Shown here one piece after another: positions 57,774 through 64,000 of a DNA stretch of 64,000 nucleotides. The stretch comes from an uncultured Burkholderiales bacterium (lineage in GTDB: Bacteria; Pseudomonadota; Gammaproteobacteria; Burkholderiales; Burkholderiaceae_C): contig CAIQBO010000003.1 in NCBI GenBank assembly GCA_903870145.1, positions 62,001-126,000 on the forward strand. The letters are read 5' to 3'. The notes beneath the pieces are model-generated. The model saw only the letters and a program-made list of their open reading frames with translations. It did not search any database and was not told the DNA's origin. Numbering within the stretch: the stretch's first letter is position 1; each line of letters starts with the position of its first letter. A program made the translations under genes and the position numbers.

Positions 57774-58214
57774 TCAAGAGACCTTGCGCATGGTGCAAAT
57801 CAATTCAGCTTCAACCGCCGTCTCCTGCCCCACCATGGCACGTGCTTTGAATTTGAAAACACCGGCCTTCATGCGGCTCAATTCCACTTCCAAAATCAAT
57901 TGGTCACCTGGCTCAACAGGCCGCTTGAACCTGGCGCCATCGATTCCGGCGAAATAGTAAATGGTGTTTTCATCGGGGGTCTCGTCCAAGGCATCAAAAG
58001 CCAGCAATGCAGCTGCTTGCGCCAAGGCTTCGAGCATCAAGACGCCCGGCATGACGGGGCGCTGCGGGAAATGGCCAGAGAAATAAGGCTCGTTGATCGA
58101 GACGTTTTTCAAAGCCTTGATCCGAACCCCTTTTTCAATTTCCAAAACCCGGTCGACCAATAAAATGGGATACCGGTGGGGCAACTGCTTGAGAATTTTG
58201 TGAATGTCCATCAT
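57774..58214 (-). CDS. fabZ: 3-hydroxyacyl-[ACP] dehydratase FabZ
   Basis: This is a 146-residue hot-dog-fold dehydratase of fatty acid elongation. The catalytic histidine is in [26 protein letters not shown] (in part), with the acidic residue in the following helix; [15 protein letters not shown] marks the N-terminus. The ATG pair at 58214 and 58211 overlaps the lpxD stop. It competes with LpxA for hydroxyacyl-ACP, which may explain their conserved adjacency. Confidence 0.97.
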   Translation of the reverse strand: MMDIHKILKQLPHRYPILLVDRVLEIEKGVRIKALKNVSINEPYFSGHFPQRPVMPGVLMLEALAQAAALLAFDALDETPDENTIYYFAGIDGARFKRPVEPGDQLILEVELSRMKAGVFKFKARAMVGQETAVEAELICTMRKVS

Positions 58215-59206
58215 GGCTGGGGGTCCTGTTCTGGCGGTGGCAGGAGCTGAGCCTCCATCCGCTTGAGTCTTTCACGGAGTCGGTGCAACTGCTTCAAGCT
58301 GGCTGCATTTTTCTCCCAGTTTGCATTGTCATCGATTGGGAAGAAGCCGGTGTAATTTCCCGGTTTTGAGATGGTGCGCGTGACCACCGAGGCTGCCGAT
58401 ATGTGCACACCGTCTGCCAAACTCAAATGCCCCAATACGATTGCGCCACCGCCCAAGGTGCAATGCGCGCCAATGCGTGCGCTGCCAGCCACACCGACAC
58501 AAGCAGCCAAGGCTGAATGTGCGCCAATGTGAACGTTGTGGGCGATTTGAATCAAGTTGTCCAACTTAACGCCGTCTTCAATCACGGTATCTTCCAGCGC
58601 CCCTCGGTCGATGCAGGTGTTGGCGCCAATTTCAACATCGTTGCCAATTCGAACTGCGCCCAGTTGCTCAATTTTCTCCCAGGCACCTTGGTGCGGGGCA
58701 AAGCCAAAGCCGTCGGCGCCGATCACCACGCCCGAATGAAGAATGCAGCGCTCACCCACCGTGCAAAATTCACCGATCGTCACGCGTGCATGAACACGGG
58801 TGTGGGCGCCTACACGAGCCCCACGCTCGATCACACACAAAGGGCCAATCACGGCAGAGTCTGCGACCCACGCCTGCGGGTCAACCACAGCAGATGGGTG
58901 GATTGGAGGACCGTTCGATGCGTCTCGATTTTTTTTCCACAACTGCGTCAAACGTGCAAAGTAATGGTACGGCTCGGGTGTGACGATGCAGGCCCCGCGG
59001 GCTTTGGCGGGCGCTTCAAACGCAGGTGCAACAATCACGCAGGCAGCCTGACTCTGGGCTAATTGAGATTGGTATTTCGGGTGACTCAAGAAGCTCAAGT
59101 CTGTGGGTGTGGCCGTCAACAAAGAGGCCAGTCCTGAAATTTCAAGTTGCCGGTTGCCGTGCAGCGTGCCACCTAAGGTGTCAACGATGTTGCCAAGCAG
59201 CAGCAC
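58211..59206 (-). CDS. lpxD: UDP-3-O-(3-hydroxyacyl)glucosamine N-acyltransferase
   Basis: This is the 331-residue third enzyme of lipid A synthesis. The N-terminal uridine-binding domain has [25 protein letters not shown] (in part). The beta-helix spans about residues 105-285, with the catalytic histidine in [14 protein letters not shown]-terminal helix follows ([15 protein letters not shown]). GTG 59206 is the best start; no Shine-Dalgarno sequence is clear. Confidence 0.95.
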   Translation of the reverse strand: MLLLGNIVDTLGGTLHGNRQLEISGLASLLTATPTDLSFLSHPKYQSQLAQSQAACVIVAPAFEAPAKARGACIVTPEPYHYFARLTQLWKKNRDASNGPPIHPSAVVDPQAWVADSAVIGPLCVIERGARVGAHTRVHARVTIGEFCTVGERCILHSGVVIGADGFGFAPHQGAWEKIEQLGAVRIGNDVEIGANTCIDRGALEDTVIEDGVKLDNLIQIAHNVHIGAHSALAACVGVAGSARIGAHCTLGGGAIVLGHLSLADGVHISAASVVTRTISKPGNYTGFFPIDDNANWEKNAASLKQLHRLRERLKRMEAQLLPPPEQDPQP

Positions 59207-59228
59207 AAAACCGGCCCGAGCGCAGCGC

Positions 59229-59747
59229 TTATTTGGCGCCGGTCACATTGAGTGACTTGATGACTTTGTCAGTGATGTCGTGCTTTGGATTGATGTAGAC
59301 AGCTTCTTGAAAAATCACGTCGTATTTTTCGGCCTCAGCCACTTGCTTGACAGCGCGGTTGGCCCGTTCGATCACGATTTGCTGCTCTTCATTTTTACGC
59401 GTGTTCAAGTCCTCTTGAAATTCGCGGCGCTTGCGCTGAAATTCACGGTCTTGGTCCATCAACTGCTTTTGGCGTGCATTGCGCTGCGACTCGGCCAATG
59501 TGGGGGCTTCTTTTTCAAATTTTTCAGAAGCTGTTTTGATGGTGTTGCCCAGGTCCATCAATTCTTTTTCACGGCGCGAGAACTCTTGCTCTAACTTGGT
59601 CTGCGCTAATTTAGCTGAACTGGCTTCACGGAAAATTCGGTCCGTATTGACAAACCCAATTTTAAATTCTTGAGCTTGCGCAATAGCAGCCCAGAAGGTA
59701 CAAGCAACCAGCAAGCCTGCTTGAGAGATGTGACGAAGAGTTTTCAT
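59229..59747 (-). CDS. skp: Periplasmic chaperone Skp/OmpH
   Basis: This 172-residue protein has a cleavable signal peptide ([25 protein letters not shown], cleaved before QEFKIGFVN). It is followed by two long charged helices (about residues 50-130) that form the tentacles holding unfolded outer-membrane proteins. It sits directly after bamA, sharing one base of the TAATG junction. Confidence 0.94.
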   Translation of the reverse strand: MKTLRHISQAGLLVACTFWAAIAQAQEFKIGFVNTDRIFREASSAKLAQTKLEQEFSRREKELMDLGNTIKTASEKFEKEAPTLAESQRNARQKQLMDQDREFQRKRREFQEDLNTRKNEEQQIVIERANRAVKQVAEAEKYDVIFQEAVYINPKHDITDKVIKSLNVTGAK

Positions 59748-62047
59748 TAAAAGGACGTTCCAATTTGGAATTGCAATCTCTGGATTTTATCCGTAGTCTG
59801 ACGACGTATCGGCAAAGCATAAGAAAAACGCAAAGGGCCCATGGGCGAGATCCAACTCAGACCCATGCCAACAGACGAGCGAAGCTCACTTAAATTGACT
59901 TTTTCATGCTCCCCGTAGGCGCGCCCCACGTCGGTGAAAGCAAACAGCCGCAGGGTCTTGTCGTTCCCGGCCCCAGGAACAGGGAGCATCAATTCGGCGT
60001 TCATGACAATTTTCTTGGTTCCGCCCAGGTACAAGTTGTTGGAAGTGTCTGAAGGCCCCAAGGTCGATTGCTGAAAGCCGCGAACGCTGCCCAAGCCACC
60101 CACAAAGTAGTTCTTGAACAAGGGGAACGGTCTGCCGCTCAAGCCCTGCCCCCATCCAAGGTCGGAATTGAGTGCTAAAGTAAACTTTTTACTCAAGGGT
60201 ATGTACTGCTGGTACTGGTAGTTGGAGCGAACATAGCGTGAGTCACCAAACAAACTCATATCGGCATTGAACCGCTGCAATACACCTCGGTTGGGCACCA
60301 AGGCGCTGTCGCGACCGTCACGGGCCCAGCCCACGGTCAGGGGCAGTGCATTGCTGGTGTAGCCGAACTGCTGCATGTACTCGACATACGCATTGGGCAA
60401 ATTATTGCCAGGTCGGATCGCAGTTTGCTCCAAGTTCATGCCAAAAAAGATGGTGTCAATTTCACTGAACGGCACCCCAAAGCGAATGCCGGCCCCGGAA
60501 CTGACCAAGCTGTAGGCATTCAAATCGGTCAGGTAGGGACGCGTTGTGCGATGGAAAACATCGAATGTTCTAGAAATACCCTCGGGCGTGAAGTAGGGGT
60601 CGGTGGTGCTCAAAACCACAGTTCGGTTGTACTTGCTGGTGTTGATCTCTGTGGCCAAATAATTGCCAGAGCCAAAGGCATTTTCTTGCCGTATGCCAAA
60701 ACTCAAGGCCACTTTTTCGGTCGAAGAAAAACCAGCCCCCAAAGATACGCTGCCAGTTGGCTTTTCGATCACGGTGATGGTCAGATCAACTTGGTCCGCG
60801 GTGGCCGGAACCTCTTGCGTGTCAATGTTGACTTCGGTGAAGAAACCCAAACGGTCCACCCGGTCTCGTGACAATCGAATTTTGTCGCCGTCATACCAGG
60901 CCGACTCCAGCTGACGAAATTCACGGCGAATGACTTCGTCGCGGGTTCGGTTGTTGCCCGAAACATGGATACGGCGTACGTAAGCTCGCCGGGCTGGCTC
61001 GGCCTGCAAAACAAACGACACCCGGTTGTTCAGGCGGTCAATTTCAGGCTTGGCTTCAACGCGGGCAAAGGCAAAGCCAAATTTGCCAAAATAATCGGTG
61101 AATGCCTTGGTGGTCTCGGTCACAGTTTCGGCGTTGTAGGCTTGACCCAAACCTATCTTGAGTAAACCTTTGAACTCCTCTTCTTTGCCCAAGAAGTTGC
61201 CTTCCAGTTTCACACCAGACACCACAAAGCGCTCGCCCTCCACCACGTTGATGGTGATGAAAATATCTTGTTTATCAGGTGAGATGGCAACTTGCGTGGA
61301 GTCAATGCGGAACTCTAAAAAACCACGCGCCAAATAATAGGAGCGCAATGACTCCAAGTCCGCATTGAGTTTGGTGCGCGAGTAACGGTCTGCTTTGGTG
61401 TACCAACTGAGCCAGCCGCCAACATCCAAATTGAATTGGTCTTTGAGCGTGTCTTCCGATATGAATTGATTGCCAGTGATGCGGATGTGTTTGATTTTGG
61501 AAGGGCCGCCTTCGCTCACTGTGAAGGTCAACTTGACCCGATTGCGCTCGACCGGCGTGACGGTTGTCACAACCTCAGCGCCATACAAACTGCGCGTGAT
61601 GTATTGCCGCTTGAGCTCTTGCTCGGCCTTGTCGGCCAAGGCTTTGTCAAAAGGCCGCCCCTCAAAGATGCCTACTTCTTTCAAGGCTTTGCCAAGCACA
61701 TCTTTGTCAAATTCTTTGAGGCCAACCCATTCGACTTCAGCAATCGAGGGGCGCTCTTCCACAATCACGACCAAGACATCGCCTTGGGTTTCAAGCCGCA
61801 CATCTTTGAACAAGCCCAGCGCAAACAAAGCACGAATGGCCGCGGCGCCTGATTCGTCGTTGTAGAGATCCCCCACGCGAAAGGGCAAGGAAGCAAACAC
61901 AGTGCCGGACTCTACACGCTGCAGACCCTCCACGCGTATGTCTGCGACCTTAAAGGGCTCGACAGCCCAAGCAGCCAAGCAACTCATGGTGGCAACGGCC
62001 AAGACACACAGTTTGTGCCAACGAAATCGGGTGAGTTGAGAGTTCAT
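59747..62047 (-). CDS. bamA: Outer membrane protein assembly factor BamA
   Basis: This is a 766-residue Omp85 insertase. A signal peptide ends near AAWA-VEPFKVADIRVEGLQRV, where POTRA1 begins; about five POTRA repeats fill residues 25-425. The C-terminal beta-barrel has the VRGFQQSTLGPS lid-lock motif and ends with aromatic FQIGTSF, the outer-membrane sorting signal. It inserts beta-barrel proteins, including presumably the TonB receptor of this window. Confidence 0.97.
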   Translation of the reverse strand: MNSQLTRFRWHKLCVLAVATMSCLAAWAVEPFKVADIRVEGLQRVESGTVFASLPFRVGDLYNDESGAAAIRALFALGLFKDVRLETQGDVLVVIVEERPSIAEVEWVGLKEFDKDVLGKALKEVGIFEGRPFDKALADKAEQELKRQYITRSLYGAEVVTTVTPVERNRVKLTFTVSEGGPSKIKHIRITGNQFISEDTLKDQFNLDVGGWLSWYTKADRYSRTKLNADLESLRSYYLARGFLEFRIDSTQVAISPDKQDIFITINVVEGERFVVSGVKLEGNFLGKEEEFKGLLKIGLGQAYNAETVTETTKAFTDYFGKFGFAFARVEAKPEIDRLNNRVSFVLQAEPARRAYVRRIHVSGNNRTRDEVIRREFRQLESAWYDGDKIRLSRDRVDRLGFFTEVNIDTQEVPATADQVDLTITVIEKPTGSVSLGAGFSSTEKVALSFGIRQENAFGSGNYLATEINTSKYNRTVVLSTTDPYFTPEGISRTFDVFHRTTRPYLTDLNAYSLVSSGAGIRFGVPFSEIDTIFFGMNLEQTAIRPGNNLPNAYVEYMQQFGYTSNALPLTVGWARDGRDSALVPNRGVLQRFNADMSLFGDSRYVRSNYQYQQYIPLSKKFTLALNSDLGWGQGLSGRPFPLFKNYFVGGLGSVRGFQQSTLGPSDTSNNLYLGGTKKIVMNAELMLPVPGAGNDKTLRLFAFTDVGRAYGEHEKVNLSELRSSVGMGLSWISPMGPLRFSYALPIRRQTTDKIQRLQFQIGTSF

Positions 62048-62096
62048 GCGTTTGAATTAATGATTGCCAAGCACCAAGGCTGGACCTTTAGACGAA

Positions 62097-63497
62097 TTAC
62101 TGCAAAAAAAGACGGTTGATGTCGTTGAAAAAAGCCAGCGCCATGATGCCCATCAAAAACGCTAAACCGACCTTTTGCAAACCTTGTTGCCATGAGGCAG
62201 ACACCGGTTTACCCGTCAAAGACTCCCAAAGATAATACATCAGGTGCCCACCGTCCAACATTGGCAAAGGCAACAAGTTCAGCAGGCCCAGGCTGACACT
62301 GATCAAAGCCAAAAAAGTTAAGTACGAAACCAAGCCCATTTGGGCCGAGTTTCCCGCCTGCTGCGCTATCGACAACGGGCCACTCAAATGCTGCGAAGAG
62401 GCTTGGCCCACGAGCATTTTGCCGATCAAAGTGGCTGTCAGTGCGCCCAGCTGCCCCACCTGCTCGAAGCCCTTGGCGATGCCATCCAAAAAACCCAACC
62501 GCGCCCACTGCGCCGCTGGCGCACCACCAATGAAGGCACCCAGGCGCCCATGTGCGGGCTGATCAGGCGGCGTCAGCCACTGCGGGCGCACTGGCAAGGC
62601 CATGCGCTGGCCCTGGCGTTCAATCAGCCAAATGGGGTCGGGCTGATCCGCCAAAACGTGCATGCCCCGAATCAAATCACGCAGCTGCTGCGCGTCGATG
62701 ATGACTTGGCCGCCCACCTTGAGGACACGGTCTCCCGGCTGCAAACCGGCCGCATAGCCTGCCCCACTGGGCTCTAACTGGCCCAATACTGCCGGGGAGA
62801 GTGGCCCGCGAAGACCCAATAAGTCCCACTGCGTGCGCTCAGGCTTGGTGCTGGGCAGCGAATCGGTGACTCGCCCTAGCGGCGCTGGCAGCACCAGCTC
62901 AAAACTGCCAGCACCATTGGCTTTTTGAATTTGCAAATGCAAAGGCACCCCTGCCAAATCGGCCTGCAAGTAAAGCCAGCGCAAACTTTGAAATTGTTCA
63001 ATGGGCTGTGGATCCTGCTCGGCCAAGTTGGCCGATAAAACCGTTTCTCCGCCCTGCAAGCCCGCTTTTTCAGCCCAACTGGCAGGCACTGGGCTGGCCA
63101 GAATCGGCAGCGCTTGCATTTGCCCCCACCAAGCCAAGCCTGAGAAAATAAGCGCTGCCAGTGCCAAATTGGCCAAGGGCCCGGCCAGCACAATGGCTGC
63201 GCGCACTTTGAGGCTCTGCAAATCAAACGCCCTGGCACGTTTTTCGGGGGGCACTTGCGCTTCACGCGAGTCCACCATGCGCACAAACCCGCCCAAGGGC
63301 CAACGCCCGATGACAAATTGGGTGTTTTGCCCAAGCCTGGGGTGCTTGGCTTGCCAGCGGCAGATCGGCTTGCCAAACCCGATGGAAAACTCCAACACCT
63401 CCACGCCGCAGGCCACGGCCATTCTGTAATGACCGTACTCATGAACTGCTATCAGCAGGCTCAAGGCCACCAAAAAAGCAATCAGTGTCAACAGCAT
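62097..63497 (-). CDS. rseP: Site-2 zinc metalloprotease RseP
   Basis: This 466-residue inner-membrane intramembrane protease cleaves anti-sigma factor RseA and signal-peptide remnants. The HExxH zinc site is IAVHEYGHYRMA (about residue 20) and the distal LDG motif is LLPLPMLDGGHLMYYLW (about residue 410). A PDZ domain with GAGYAAGLQPGDRVLKVGG lies near 240-285. ATG 63497 is preferred over TTG 63503. It lies between dxr and bamA, the usual order. Confidence 0.95.
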   Translation of the reverse strand: MLLTLIAFLVALSLLIAVHEYGHYRMAVACGVEVLEFSIGFGKPICRWQAKHPRLGQNTQFVIGRWPLGGFVRMVDSREAQVPPEKRARAFDLQSLKVRAAIVLAGPLANLALAALIFSGLAWWGQMQALPILASPVPASWAEKAGLQGGETVLSANLAEQDPQPIEQFQSLRWLYLQADLAGVPLHLQIQKANGAGSFELVLPAPLGRVTDSLPSTKPERTQWDLLGLRGPLSPAVLGQLEPSGAGYAAGLQPGDRVLKVGGQVIIDAQQLRDLIRGMHVLADQPDPIWLIERQGQRMALPVRPQWLTPPDQPAHGRLGAFIGGAPAAQWARLGFLDGIAKGFEQVGQLGALTATLIGKMLVGQASSQHLSGPLSIAQQAGNSAQMGLVSYLTFLALISVSLGLLNLLPLPMLDGGHLMYYLWESLTGKPVSASWQQGLQKVGLAFLMGIMALAFFNDINRLFLQ

Positions 63498-63510
63498 GTG
63501 CAAGTGCTTT

Positions 63511-64000
63511 TCAAACCATGCAGCGCTGAACCAAGGCGGCTGCCTGCGCTCGGCTGCGTTGGTCTAAGGCCAACAAGTCGGCCAGGTTTTGGGGCGCTGC
63601 AGGAATCACCTTCGACAGCGTTTCCATGTTGACCTGATGGATCTGATCAAAGCGAATTCTTTTCTCCAAAAAAGCTTCGACTGCAATTTCGTTGGCAGCG
63701 TTGAGCACCGCGCTGGTGCCTGGGGCTGCTTTCAAGACCTCCCAAGCCAAACCCAAGCCGGGAAAACGCTCTGGATGGTCATGCGCATCGATGGCCTCAA
63801 ACGTCATAGGCTTCAAATTGTGAAAATCCAAAGACGAAGCGCCTGAGGCCAGCCGCTCAGGCCAGCCCAAACCATAGGCAATGGGCACGCGCATGTCGGG
63901 CGTGCCCAACTGTGCGACCACAGAGCTGTCTTTGAACTGAACCATGGAATGCACGATGCTTTGCGGGTGAATGACCACCTCTAACTGCACTGGGCTGACC
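63511..64000 (-). CDS. dxr: 1-deoxy-D-xylulose 5-phosphate reductoisomerase (3' part)
   Basis: The C-terminal 162 codons of DXR are present; the 5' part lies beyond the window. QLEVVIHPQSIVHSMVQFKD, PDMRVPIAYGLGWPER and AVLNAANEIAVEAFLE identify the enzyme, which commits DXP to isoprenoid synthesis by the MEP pathway. The frame remains open to the window edge. rseP follows after 13 bp. Confidence 0.95.
   Translation of the reverse strand, partial: VSPVQLEVVIHPQSIVHSMVQFKDSSVVAQLGTPDMRVPIAYGLGWPERLASGASSLDFHNLKPMTFEAIDAHDHPERFPGLGLAWEVLKAAPGTSAVLNAANEIAVEAFLEKRIRFDQIHQVNMETLSKVIPAAPQNLADLLALDQRSRAQAAALVQRCMV

Overview
The window looks like chromosomal DNA of a betaproteobacterium, most likely Burkholderiales/Comamonadaceae (Limnohabitans/Rhodoferax-like). 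The basis is gene order and protein style: infC-rpmI-rplT-pheS-pheT-ihfA-merR-tRNA-Pro, dxr-rseP-bamA-skp-lpxD-fabZ-lpxA-lpxB-rnhB, rpsF-priB-rpsR-rplI, alaA-hom-thrC and ppsA/ppsR. The genus assignment is inference. Nearly all of the window is housekeeping. The accessory part is the first ~10 kb.

Region 1 (1-9077, minus strand) is a beta-glucan/beta-glucoside utilisation locus. Read in transcription order it holds a secreted GH5 exo-glucanase-like enzyme, a TonB-dependent receptor, a LacI-type regulator, a GH1 beta-glucosidase, a periplasmic sugar-binding protein and two ABC permeases (the second cut by the window edge). LacI-type operators precede the receptor (two sites) and the GH1 gene (one site). 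A plausible model is outer-membrane uptake of glucan fragments, periplasmic trimming, ABC import and cytoplasmic hydrolysis. No ABC ATPase is visible inside the window.

Region 2 (9083-9984) is a REP-associated transposase (RAYT) flanked by inverted short GGGGACGCTACCC-type repeats. It separates the sugar locus from the conserved backbone, which begins at tRNA-Pro(GGG).

Region 3 (9998-19286) is the translation block thrS-infC-rpmI-rplT-pheS-pheT-ihfA-merR, preceded by aceA. infC appears to start at a non-canonical ATC codon. Terminator-like hairpins lie directly in front of thrS and between rplT and pheS. The 537-bp gap 19287-19823 carries palindromes upstream of aceA and an orphan plus-strand terminator.

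Region 4 (19824-32630) holds a SWIB-domain protein with a histone H1-like tail, a ThDP enzyme, clpB (with a heat-shock-type promoter candidate), a conserved small protein, a tightly packed alaA-hom-thrC-moeA-moaD-moaE run, an Mth938-like protein and a bcp/PrxQ peroxiredoxin.

Region 5 (32753-49317) holds a PIN-PhoH ATPase, dnaB (two DnaA-box-like sequences upstream), the rpsF ribosomal operon, a sodium:solute symporter coupled to ppsA, divergent ppsR, glmM, folP, ftsH, rlmE, a YhbY-type RNA-binding protein and a glycosyltransferase-like protein.

Region 6 (49365-64000) holds greA, carB, carA and the outer-membrane biogenesis cluster dxr(partial)-rseP-bamA-skp-lpxD-fabZ-lpxA-lpxB-rnhB-rRNA/tRNA methyltransferase, all on the minus strand. 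Several genes (ftsH, carA, alaA, priB, lpxB, lpxD, the symporter) appear to use GTG or TTG starts. No CRISPR array, rRNA operon, prophage or integrase was seen.
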